Assembly (NCBI GenBank): GCA_903920405.1
Contig: CAIXMC010000279.1
Coordinates: 1 to 6,887, forward strand
From: an uncultured beta proteobacterium
Lineage (GTDB): Bacteria; Pseudomonadota; Gammaproteobacteria; Burkholderiales; Burkholderiaceae_C
Direction: 5' to 3'
Length of the DNA: 6,887 nt
A program made the translations under genes and the position numbers. Positions 1-6,353 of the stretch are shown one piece after another. The notes beneath the pieces were generated by a model. That model saw only the letters and a list, made by a program, of their open reading frames with translations, ran no database searches and was not told the DNA's origin. Positions within the stretch are counted from its first letter, which is position 1; each line of letters starts with the position of its first letter.

Positions 1-464
1 ACCTGCGGCAACATGCGTGCCGCCAGTTTGCCCGCCAGTTCCCAATGGCTTTTGGCCCCCATCGCCATATCAGGGTGGTTATCAACCATGTCACGGCAAT
101 CGTCCAATGACACGGCAGCACCAGGCTCCCACATCAACAGATGGTTCTCTGCCAAAAACCGCGCAAACAACATGCGATGCCAGTGTTCATAAGCCACTTC
201 CCAAACCAATGGCTGCATCTCAATGCTATTATTTTGAGAGCTACCAACGCAGATGGCAGTAGCGTGAGAGCGCAATTTCCTTCTTAAAACCCGCTGGGCT
301 TCGCTCAGGTAATCAGGCACCTTGGCCTCGGCCACCGCCAACTGCACTAAAGCCGCCCGGCCCGCTTTTTCGGCCACGTCGCGTGCGACCTTGACGGTGT
401 TTTCCAACTGGGTGCGCAGGGGTTTGGGTAAGGGGGCGTTGAGGGTGGGTGTGGCAGTTGGCAT
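1..464 (-). CDS. pglX: PglX-like BREX adenine-specific DNA methyltransferase, N-terminal part (cut by window edge)
   Basis: The reading frame is open for 154 codons from ATG at 464-462 and runs off the window at base 1. By family knowledge PglX is a large Eco57I-type N6-adenine methyltransferase that marks host DNA in BREX; its catalytic NPPY motif lies further downstream and is not visible here. What can be seen is the helical N-terminal region: an LRTQLENTVKVARDVAEKA segment (residues 16-34), then YLSEAQRVLRRKLR (52-65), then the hallmark EVAYEHWHRMLFARFLAEN (89-107), WEPGAAVSLDDC (112-123) and WELAGKLAARMLPQ (141-154). The EVAYEHW block corresponds in position to the VEHCAYTWFNRL block that I recall from E. 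coli PglX. Position after brxC supports the call. No good Shine-Dalgarno precedes the ATG, and an intergenic repeat occupies its leader. A different BREX-associated methyltransferase subgroup is possible because the catalytic part is missing. Residues 62-78 overlap a diverged copy of that repeat. Confidence 0.8.
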   Translation of the reverse strand, partial: MPTATPTLNAPLPKPLRTQLENTVKVARDVAEKAGRAALVQLAVAEAKVPDYLSEAQRVLRRKLRSHATAICVGSSQNNSIEMQPLVWEVAYEHWHRMLFARFLAENHLLMWEPGAAVSLDDCRDMVDNHPDMAMGAKSHWELAGKLAARMLPQ

Positions 465-471
465 ATAAATC

Positions 472-530
472 TGTTATGTTTTTGATAGCTGCAAACGCTT
501 ACTGGGCGCGGGCTAGATGCCAATTTGGCC
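472..530. repeat. Intergenic interspersed repeat of a type recalled from Comamonadaceae
   Basis: This stretch fills most of the 98-base gap between vapC and pglX. It contains a GATAGCTGC core, then CGCTT, a GC-rich middle and an AGATGCCAATTTGGCC end. That arrangement resembles a short repeat I remember as abundant between genes in Rhodoferax/Polaromonas/Acidovorax-type genomes; this is from memory and was not searched. A second, diverged copy in the same orientation lies inside pglX: bases 472-498 match 224-250 at 21 of 27 positions without gaps. The repeat forms the 5' leader of pglX, where a promoter or ribosome site might be expected. Confidence 0.5.
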
Positions 531-562
531 TACAAAAATGAAAGGGCTTTGGCAGGTGATGC

Positions 563-970
563 TCAGGTGGCGCTGACCCAGTTTTCGACTTTCAAGCCAG
601 GATAGTCTTTGAAATCGGCCTCGTTGTTGGTGACCAGCGTCAGCCCAACACTGAGCGCGTGCGCAGCGATAAGGCGGTCCATGGTGTCACGGCGACGGTC
701 TCGCACGGCCATGGCCAGCACGCCATAGCTTTCAGCGGCTCTTGACTCAAAGGCTATAACCGGCACGCGCAGTGTCAAACGCGCAAGGGACTTGGCAGCC
801 ACATCACGGTCTATGCCAACACAGCGCTCAACACCATGGCGAAGCTCTGCGTAAGTCACCACCGACATGACCACTTGCCCCAATGCAGCGGCCTTGAACC
901 GCTGAACCACTTGCGGCGGATGGGCATCAAGCAGATAAATACAGATGTTGGTGTCGAGCATGTAGCGCAT
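563..970 (-). CDS. vapC: VapC-type PIN-domain ribonuclease toxin
   Basis: The gene encodes a 135-residue protein, full length for a VapC toxin. PIN-domain VapC proteins are metal-dependent RNases that cleave tRNA or rRNA and stop translation when freed from their antitoxin. The acidic catalytic set is visible: D6 in MLDTNICIYLL, E42 in TYAELRHGVE, D98 in DTMDRLIAAHAL, and D119 following TNN in TNNEADF. The protein ends with the typical PGLKVENW. The usual GxPxGxxD approach to the third acidic residue is replaced by RRRDTMD, but the aspartate itself is kept, so the enzyme should be active. The ATG at 970-968 follows the vapB stop by 3 bases, so the pair is translated from one message. The toxin gene is followed by pglX 98 bases downstream. 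Confidence 0.93.
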   Translation of the reverse strand: MRYMLDTNICIYLLDAHPPQVVQRFKAAALGQVVMSVVTYAELRHGVERCVGIDRDVAAKSLARLTLRVPVIAFESRAAESYGVLAMAVRDRRRDTMDRLIAAHALSVGLTLVTNNEADFKDYPGLKVENWVSAT

Positions 971-973
971 GAC

Positions 974-1270
974 CTAGGCCTGCGCTTTTTCGGTGACAGC
1001 ATCTGGGGCTGTATCGGCTCCCGCCAAACCAACGCAATCCCAGTCGCGCTCACGTTGTTCATGAAACTCACGGCCCTCGGCCATAAAGCTTTTCGGGAAG
1101 GCTGCAAAAATCTCAGTCAGGTCGCCAATGGTTTCTTGCACCACAGGGCGCAGCACCAGCGAATTGCCAACACGCTCAACTTCAACGTCCTGCGCGCCAT
1201 CAACAAAGGCCAGCTCTTTGGGGATGCGCACGGCCAGAGAATTGCCGCTTTTGAAAACTCGGGTCAACAT
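974..1270 (-). CDS. vapB: VapB-type antitoxin with AbrB/MazE DNA-binding domain
   Basis: This 98-residue protein is the antitoxin of the downstream VapC. Residues 1-45 form a SpoVT-AbrB swapped-hairpin fold, with the signature VFKSGNSLAVRIPKEL (5-20) and VERVGNSLVLRPV (31-43). These domains dimerise and bind the operator of their own operon. Residues 62-77 (FMAEGREFHEQRERDW) match the C-terminal segment by which VapB proteins occupy the VapC active site. After that comes a tail of about 20 residues rich in Ala and Asp (GLAGADTAPDAVTEKAQA), longer than in the usual 70-80 residue VapB proteins. An AAGGAG ribosome site lies 8 bases before the ATG, and a GTATAT/ATATAC inverted repeat just upstream is a likely autoregulatory operator. 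Confidence 0.9.
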   Translation of the reverse strand: MLTRVFKSGNSLAVRIPKELAFVDGAQDVEVERVGNSLVLRPVVQETIGDLTEIFAAFPKSFMAEGREFHEQRERDWDCVGLAGADTAPDAVTEKAQA

Positions 1271-1278
1271 GAGGTTTT

Positions 1279-1284
1279 CTCCTT
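1279..1284 (-). promoter_or_regulatory. Ribosome binding site of vapB
   Basis: AAGGAG on the minus strand ends 8 bases before the ATG at 1270. It is a strong site and fixes the vapB start. By contrast vapC and pglX have only weak sites, which suits an antitoxin made in excess over its toxin. Confidence 0.8.
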
Positions 1285-1294
1285 AAAAATTGAA

Positions 1295-1311
1295 GTATAT
1301 ACAGGATATAC
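1295..1311. promoter_or_regulatory. Probable VapB operator (inverted repeat GTATAT-N5-ATATAC)
   Basis: GTATAT and ATATAC form a perfect 6-base inverted repeat with a 5-base spacer, 25 bases upstream of the vapB start. Most type II antitoxins with an AbrB domain bind short palindromes overlapping their own promoter, so this is the likely operator. The site is AT-rich and could overlap a -10 element, but I could not identify a convincing -35/-10 pair. The operator role is inferred. Confidence 0.55.
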
Positions 1312-1362
1312 CAATTATTAACGTGAAACAACGATAGATAACTTTTTTACAGCCAAAACCTG

Positions 1363-1459
1363 CCCTCACCCTAACCCTCTCCCAAGGGGGAGAGGGAACA
1401 ATACCCGTTGAGGCGCGGCTATTACCCCCTCGCCCTCTGGGAGAGGGATGGGGTGAGGG
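1363..1459. repeat. REP-like double-hairpin palindromic repeat
   Basis: Two hairpins face each other. The first is CCCTCTCCC (1375-1383), loop AAGG, then GGGAGAGGG (1388-1396). The second is CCCTCT (1433-1438), loop GGG, then AGAGGG (1442-1447). The outer ends are also inverted: CCCTCACCCTAACCCTCTC at 1363-1381 mirrors GAGAGGGATGGGGTGAGGG at 1441-1459 with three mismatches, so the whole 97-base unit could fold as one cruciform. Such CCCTCACCC/CCCTCTCCC elements are, from memory, scattered in many copies between genes in proteobacteria. Here it lies between the brxC stop and the vapB promoter. It has no T-run directly after a stem, so it is not a clear rho-independent terminator, though it may impede transcription or protect message ends. 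Confidence 0.8.
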
Positions 1460-1510
1460 TTGTATTTGCACAGTTTCATCCTTCGGGGTGTCGCTCTGGA
1501 TTCATGACCG

Positions 1511-4500
1511 TTACAGCGCCACCGGGCCGCACTTTAATTTGTCAGCCAGCAGTTGTTCCACTTCGCTCAGCCAGGCTTTCATTTCCGCTTCGGTATTAAG
1601 AGTGCGCTTGGGGATATTGACGTGCGTGACGTTGGGTTTTAGCAGTTGAACAGCAGCATGGCGGGCGGCATCAAACCGGTTGCCAAGTGCCTGGGTTTTG
1701 GCAATCCAGTGGTCAAGGGTGCAATCATCCATTGCATCCTGCAATTGCTCAGGTGTTGCCAAGTCCACCGGTTTGAGCGGTATCAGGTGATGGTCTTGGA
1801 TGAACTGGTTGCGCTGGTCATCGGTTAACTTGTTCCAGTCCGCGTCTGCGCTCAAATGCGCTTGTTGTGTATCGAAGGCGGCGGTAAAGCCCTGTCGCGT
1901 GGCATTGATGGCTTGGCGAAGTAGGTCAGCCGTGCGGTCTAAGAGCGGGCGAACGGCATCAGGCTCGGCCAGCAAACTGCGCTGCGCCAGAATGGCATCT
2001 CGTTCAGCCTTGATGTCGTCATAAGGGCCAAGGTTTTTGGCGTGTTCCAGCAGGCTGCCCAGTTGATGCCAGAGAGGCAAGCGCTTTTGAATCAATTCAG
2101 CCGTTTGGCGCCATTGTTTGGCCAAATCGGCCAGTTCGTCATGGCGGGTAAAAAGTTCCAGCAACAAGGCGTTGCCAGACTGGGATTCGAGTGCTTCAAT
2201 GGCTGTGAGCTTTGGCGGCAATGGCGCTGGGGCTAGGCCACCGGCTTTGTCGGCCAGGTCACGCAGCTTTGCTATCAAAAATGATAGTTTTGCCAACTCT
2301 TCTTTTGGCTGACAGGGCACGCCCAGAGCACTGAAGGTGCTACGAATTTTGATAAGTTGTGGCGGCGTGATGGTGATGGATTCCTGGCGAAAGCTGGCTT
2401 GGGTGAGTTTGTTTCGGTCAAGGCTTTTGGCATCAACTGGCTTGCTGCTGGCGTCCAGAGCGCGGATGTGTCCGATCGACAGCAACGCAAACAGGGCGCC
2501 GTCAATGGCATCGCGTGACCAGCCATAGGGAGGGCTATCAAAATGATCGCGTATCTCACCGCCTTTTTTGCCGGGGCCAATGAAGGCCAGCAGCTTTTGG
2601 CACACGGGCTGTTTGTCTGCCTCCTGATGGTGGCCTACCGCTTTGAGGGCTTCCAAATTGCCCTTGCGTGCTTCGTCAAGCACTTTGCTCCACTGGTCGC
2701 TGTCGGCCAAATCAAAATCTTTGTACAGACGGATGGCCGAGGCCTTGGCGGCTCGGTTGATATGGTCTGCAAGTTCATGGCCTTCAGTCACCTCCTGACC
2801 GCCCGCCTGAAAGACACGGGCGCCGGCAAAAAGGGTATCGAGTAAATTTTTCAGTTCTTGTACAGCATGGCGTTCGCGGCTTTCCATGGATCGCTGCGCA
2901 TCTCTGCCTGGCTCGGTCGCAGGTGTGCCTTTCTTGCGCAGGGTCGATCGGGCAGATTCGAGTGCCACGATGGTGTTGGTGAGTTCGGTTTTGTGTTGGG
3001 CGGGCAAAAAGGCAAACAGGGTGGGGTTGTCAGCGTTTTTTGACTTGGCATCGGCCATGACGGACTTTTCTTCGGTCTGCCAGCCGTCCTGTATCCACAG
3101 GTACAGTGCTTTGTCGTTGTCACGTGGCAGGGTCTCGTCATAGATCGGCGTCAGTCGGCGCTCCACCCTCTCTTTGCCTTGAACAACCCGGACTTTTTTG
3201 AGTACTTCGGTAAATCGTGCCTTGAACAGGTCGGCACGCTGCTGCTCAATGCGTTGGGGCGACGCTTTCAGTTCAGCTTCCTGAGCGCGAAATTCTTCAT
3301 ACCAGGCGCTGGACTCGATGGTTTGCAAACGGTACTCCAGGCCGTTTTGTCCAGCCAGCGACATGACCAGGCGGTCCTTGTTTTGCAGTTGGTTCAGCAG
3401 TTCAGGCAATTGTTGACGCAACTCGCTGGAGCCGTTCGCCAAGTCAGTGACCAAAAGATCGGCCAGGACGTCATCGGTGGCTTTCAGGCCGATGTCCATA
3501 GCGGTATCAGCAGGCAGTTTGTTGATGAGGTAAATGAGTTTGAGTAGCTTGCCCTTGAGTTGTGCTTGTGCCTCACCTGCGCAAAATCGTTGCACGTTTT
3601 CATAGACTTCCTTGGGCAATTGGGCGGTAGAAATCAAATTGGCGGCAATTTGGTCATACAAAAAGTCACCCGCCACCACATGACCTAAGGGCTGGTCTGC
3701 TGTCGCCAGCACGGCCTCATGCACCACTCGCAACTGACTGCGCAATTGCGACACGGTGCCTGTGGTGTCGATGGTGCGAAGCACGCGCTCCCAAAATCTG
3801 CGGCGCACAGGCAGGATGGGATAGTCATCGGTCATCAACTGCTCGTCTTCGGTGGCGTGTTCGAGCTTGGTGCCACGAAGGTGGCGTGAGATTTCCCCCA
3901 GGTTGCTTCGCCAAGATTGCTCAACCAAGGGACGCGCTGATGGTTTCTTGGCCAGGATGATTTGACGGGTGACGTTTTCAACATCCACGTCGCTGAGCAT
4001 GATGGGTACCGGAAAGCGCCCCATCAATCGCATCAGATTGGGCATGCCCGACAGGGCTGATTGGCCCGTGCCAACGAACAACAATTTGCCCGCGAAGTGT
4101 TTGCACAAGGTTTCTGTGACCTCCTGCACGGCGTATGCTTTCTGGTTATCGTTGCCGATGTACTGCTGAACCTCGTCCAGCACCACCAACGTCAACGGGA
4201 AATGACCACCATCTGACAAGGCCTCGGTGATGGCGAGCTTCATTTGCTCGTTGCTGACATCTTGCACCTGCGGGAATTGGGCTTTGAGCAATTGACGCGC
4301 TTCTGGCTCGCTGTTGGCAAAGTTGGGGCGCACTTTCAACAGTCCCCTGGCCAAGTGGTCAGAGACGTACATGTGCGGCAACTCTTGCGCCAGTGAACGC
4401 CCTGCGGCCTTGAGTTCTGTTTCAATGGGTTCTGCCAAACCCTCACGTTGGAGCCACAACACCAGTTGTGCCTGGTTGTATTGCTCAGGCAGGCCTTTGG

Positions 4501-4972
4501 ATTTGAAGATGATGCCCAACAGTGCCAGGCGAACCTTGTCACCTGCCCCTGCACCCAGCTTGCCTGCTGCGGCATGGACTCCACCGTGGCGCTTGGCCTG
4601 AATGGAAAGCTCTTTGATATGTTCAAGAATGGCGATGGGCAGCTTGGCCAGGCTGCGTGCTGTGGCGCCGTCCGAGAATCTGTAGTCTGTCCACAAGGTG
4701 CGCAGCATCTTGGCCAAATGTGACTTGCCACTGCCGTAAAAGCCTGAAATCCAGATGCCGGGTTGCTCGTTACGTTGCCCGAGGTTGTGCAAAAACTTCT
4801 CGAACACGGTTTCCAGACCCTTTTGGTACTGACCGTCGCACACAAACGTTTCCAGCTCGTAGCGCAACACACTTTGCGCGGCAGCAGAGTGGTCTTCAGA
4901 GACTTCCGCTACGCCGTTGTTAACGAGGTGGTTATCGGAGGGTAACTTGTTAAAGATGTCTTTGTTTTGCAT
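1511..4972 (-). CDS. brxC: BREX system P-loop ATPase BrxC
   Basis: BrxC (called PglY in the Pgl system) is the large AAA+ core ATPase of BREX, required for defence. The protein has 1153 residues from ATG 4972, near the usual ~1200. The start MQNKDIFNKL resembles the E. coli BrxC start; an in-frame TTG at 5002, directly after the brxB stop, would add 10 residues but has no ribosome site. Visible parts in order: Walker A GFYGSGKSH (77-85, K83), Walker B LTLVVLDEVQQYI (260-272, D266/E267), a sensor-like FVGTGQSALSG (299-309), an arginine-rich VRRRFWERVLR (389-399), a helical middle, a winged-helix-like YGWSRDAIDGALFALLSIGH (816-835), and a long helical C-terminal part, probably partly coiled coil. 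The ATPase motifs are intact and there is no frameshift. The gene follows brxB by 30 bases. A GATAG palindrome at 2272-2287 lies within it. Confidence 0.95.
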   Translation of the reverse strand: MQNKDIFNKLPSDNHLVNNGVAEVSEDHSAAAQSVLRYELETFVCDGQYQKGLETVFEKFLHNLGQRNEQPGIWISGFYGSGKSHLAKMLRTLWTDYRFSDGATARSLAKLPIAILEHIKELSIQAKRHGGVHAAAGKLGAGAGDKVRLALLGIIFKSKGLPEQYNQAQLVLWLQREGLAEPIETELKAAGRSLAQELPHMYVSDHLARGLLKVRPNFANSEPEARQLLKAQFPQVQDVSNEQMKLAITEALSDGGHFPLTLVVLDEVQQYIGNDNQKAYAVQEVTETLCKHFAGKLLFVGTGQSALSGMPNLMRLMGRFPVPIMLSDVDVENVTRQIILAKKPSARPLVEQSWRSNLGEISRHLRGTKLEHATEDEQLMTDDYPILPVRRRFWERVLRTIDTTGTVSQLRSQLRVVHEAVLATADQPLGHVVAGDFLYDQIAANLISTAQLPKEVYENVQRFCAGEAQAQLKGKLLKLIYLINKLPADTAMDIGLKATDDVLADLLVTDLANGSSELRQQLPELLNQLQNKDRLVMSLAGQNGLEYRLQTIESSAWYEEFRAQEAELKASPQRIEQQRADLFKARFTEVLKKVRVVQGKERVERRLTPIYDETLPRDNDKALYLWIQDGWQTEEKSVMADAKSKNADNPTLFAFLPAQHKTELTNTIVALESARSTLRKKGTPATEPGRDAQRSMESRERHAVQELKNLLDTLFAGARVFQAGGQEVTEGHELADHINRAAKASAIRLYKDFDLADSDQWSKVLDEARKGNLEALKAVGHHQEADKQPVCQKLLAFIGPGKKGGEIRDHFDSPPYGWSRDAIDGALFALLSIGHIRALDASSKPVDAKSLDRNKLTQASFRQESITITPPQLIKIRSTFSALGVPCQPKEELAKLSFLIAKLRDLADKAGGLAPAPLPPKLTAIEALESQSGNALLLELFTRHDELADLAKQWRQTAELIQKRLPLWHQLGSLLEHAKNLGPYDDIKAERDAILAQRSLLAEPDAVRPLLDRTADLLRQAINATRQGFTAAFDTQQAHLSADADWNKLTDDQRNQFIQDHHLIPLKPVDLATPEQLQDAMDDCTLDHWIAKTQALGNRFDAARHAAVQLLKPNVTHVNIPKRTLNTEAEMKAWLSEVEQLLADKLKCGPVAL
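2272..2287. repeat. Short perfect palindrome CTATCA-N4-TGATAG inside brxC
   Basis: Six-base arms surround a four-A loop, within codons for residues about 896-901 (SFLIAK region) of BrxC. It shares the GATAG core with the intergenic repeat at 472-530. It is in frame and does not disturb the protein, so it may be chance or a relic of the same repeat family. Confidence 0.4.
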
Positions 4973-5002
4973 GTTGATACCCGCCTGTATTTGATTTGTC
5001 AA

Positions 5003-5563
5003 TTATTCGGTTGCCAATAACGGCACCGCCAGATAGTTCCATCCATCGCGAGCATCCAGCAAACGGTAGGTGTGGTTTTCAGGGTGATGTTCACCAGGGA
5101 AAAACACGAGCAAACGGCCTGAGACGGCGTCTTTGATGCATTCGACGACTGTGGAAACACGGGCCAGACCGAATAAGCTGCCTGCGCCGAGCAATGCAAC
5201 AACGGTATCAGGTGTGGCTTTTGTCAACTGTGCCTTGATTTGTGCAATGAGGTCGGCTACAAATTCGGTCAACTCACCTGTCTGGAAGCCGGCCAGGTCT
5301 TCTGGCGACTCAAAATATGCATCCCGATATTCCTGCTCAGACATCCACTGCGGGAAAGTGTTGGTGATGTCAATGAGGAGCCACTGTTTACCAGCCTGCT
5401 GGGTCACCGATGCAAATTCTTCTACGTTGGCACGCAAACGAAGCTCATCCGTCTTGTCATAAACAGCAAAAATGACCCTTTGCACACCAGCCAACCCTGC
5501 TTGCCATGGCACGGTGATGTGCTGTCGGTAGGTCAAGACGAGTTTGCTAACCTTGGATGACAT
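5003..5563 (-). CDS. brxB: BREX core protein BrxB (DUF1788)
   Basis: BrxB is a small conserved BREX protein of unproven biochemical role, needed for defence in studied systems. The start at ATG 5563 is preferred because a perfect AGGAGG lies 6 bases upstream. This gives 186 residues, about the usual size; an in-frame ATG at 5641 would add 26 basic residues lying within the brxA reading region and is unlikely. The DUF1788 pattern is clear in the C-terminal half: VVALLGAGSLFGLARVSTVV (121-140), then GRLLVFFPGEHH (149-160), ending in LDARDGWNYLAVPL (169-182). The N-terminal half contains VQRVIFAVYD (27-36) and WLLIDITNTF (61-70). The first 17 bases overlap the end of brxA, so translation of the two is probably coupled. 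The TAA stop is followed by 30 bases before the brxC ATG. Confidence 0.92.
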   Translation of the reverse strand: MSSKVSKLVLTYRQHITVPWQAGLAGVQRVIFAVYDKTDELRLRANVEEFASVTQQAGKQWLLIDITNTFPQWMSEQEYRDAYFESPEDLAGFQTGELTEFVADLIAQIKAQLTKATPDTVVALLGAGSLFGLARVSTVVECIKDAVSGRLLVFFPGEHHPENHTYRLLDARDGWNYLAVPLLATE

Positions 5564-6353
5564 AGGAAGCCTCCTGACAAAGTTTTTCTTCTTCAGTGGT
5601 AAGGTAGTCCGGGAAACGAACCTCCTTGATGCCGCCCGCATTCAGAAATACGAGCAGTCCATGGTGAAAGGCCAAGTTTGCCAGTGACTCTAGCTCAAGG
5701 GGTGAACATGACAGCAAATTCGTCCAGGTGGAGGTGAAAAGCCGTTGACCCGATAGGCCTTCCAAGTGGCCAAGAAACAGGCAAAACGCAACATTCACCG
5801 GAGTGATGATTGGAATGGAGCGAGTTTTTCTGGAGCGACCCAGCAAGAAACCAGCAGCGGTCCAACTGCCATTGACGTTTTGAGCGAAGGATTTGAGAGA
5901 TGCTGGACTAAAGCGGTCTGGATGATCGCAAGCCAAATATTGCTCCAGGTCTTCGCGTGAAACATGAGTACCGAGTTGTTTCGTCAAAATAAAAGTTTGT
6001 GTTGTGCGCAACAGAGGGTCACGGGCCAAGGCTACAGTCAGCGCCAGGACAGGCTGAGCCGCTTCATCGACCGGCCATAAACGCCGCAAAGTCCGAAACA
6101 AAGGGCGTCGATTATCTAATCCATACAGTGTGGTGAGGTGGCGCAGAGCGAGTTCACGGGACTTGCTAGTGGGCTTGCCCAATATATTGTCAGTCAAGAC
6201 TGCCCGTTTGTAGTCTTCTCGTTCGGCGGTGGCTGGTACGTTTTGGAACAGTATCCGCAAGTCCTCAAGCATCATGGTTCTGGCGGCATGTGGGCCATTG
6301 GTGCCAAACCGAAAACCGAGCTGGGTTAATAGTTGTTCTTGGACGATATTCAA
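5547..6353 (-). CDS. brxA: BrxA-like first protein of the BREX operon
   Basis: This 268-residue protein occupies the brxA position directly before brxB, and the call rests mainly on that. Characterised BrxA proteins (DUF1819) are about 200 residues, helical and DNA-binding. Visible here are GFRFGTNGPHAARTMMLEDL (13-32), comparable to the opening G...S..VA.LLL pattern of BrxA, then AVLTDNILGKPTSKSRE (51-67), comparable to the VVDNVLQKKSPATAKR segment of E. coli BrxA as I remember it. The C-terminal part has FSPASLKSFAQNV (148-160), SWTAAGFLLGRSRK (163-176) and a helical stretch to FPDYLTTEE. This longer C-terminal region makes it a divergent BrxA or a functional stand-in. The start is TTG at 6353: the frame stays open back to a TAA at 6401-6399 but holds no ATG or GTG, and the next ATG (residue 27) would remove conserved sequence. 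The ribosome site is weak (GGAA). No membrane segment is evident. Confidence 0.68.
   Translation of the reverse strand: MNIVQEQLLTQLGFRFGTNGPHAARTMMLEDLRILFQNVPATAEREDYKRAVLTDNILGKPTSKSRELALRHLTTLYGLDNRRPLFRTLRRLWPVDEAAQPVLALTVALARDPLLRTTQTFILTKQLGTHVSREDLEQYLACDHPDRFSPASLKSFAQNVNGSWTAAGFLLGRSRKTRSIPIITPVNVAFCLFLGHLEGLSGQRLFTSTWTNLLSCSPLELESLANLAFHHGLLVFLNAGGIKEVRFPDYLTTEEEKLCQEASYVIQG
5570..5575 (-). promoter_or_regulatory. Ribosome binding site of brxB, inside the 3' end of brxA
   Basis: A perfect AGGAGG lies 6 bases before the ATG at 5563. It decides the brxB start against the upstream ATG at 5641. It is embedded in brxA codons, consistent with coupled translation. Confidence 0.85.

Noticed and set aside
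17..262. Plus-strand open frame of 81 codons at the left edge
   Set aside because: It lies opposite the pglX N-terminus, whose minus-strand frame carries the conserved EVAYEHWHRMLFARFLAEN block.
836..1321. Plus-strand open frame of 161 codons across vapB and vapC
   Set aside because: It is the antisense of two well-supported genes with clear domain motifs, and its own translation has no recognisable pattern.
1363..1459. Rho-independent terminator of brxC
   Set aside because: The stems are strong, but neither is directly followed by a T-run in the minus-strand direction, and the element has the mirrored outer arms of a REP-like repeat.
1363..1459. CRISPR array
   Set aside because: There are only two related stems in inverted orientation, with no regular spacing or spacers.
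1477..1490. UUCG-tetraloop hairpin (CATCC-TTCG-GGGTG) just downstream of brxC
   Set aside because: It has only five pairs including a wobble, the tetraloop forms on the non-transcribed side relative to brxC, and no T-run follows.
4336..4872. Minus-strand frame of 178 codons overlapping brxC in another frame
   Set aside because: Rich in Cys, Trp, Ser and Arg, as expected of a shifted reading of a GC-rich gene; the brxC frame there holds the Walker A motif.
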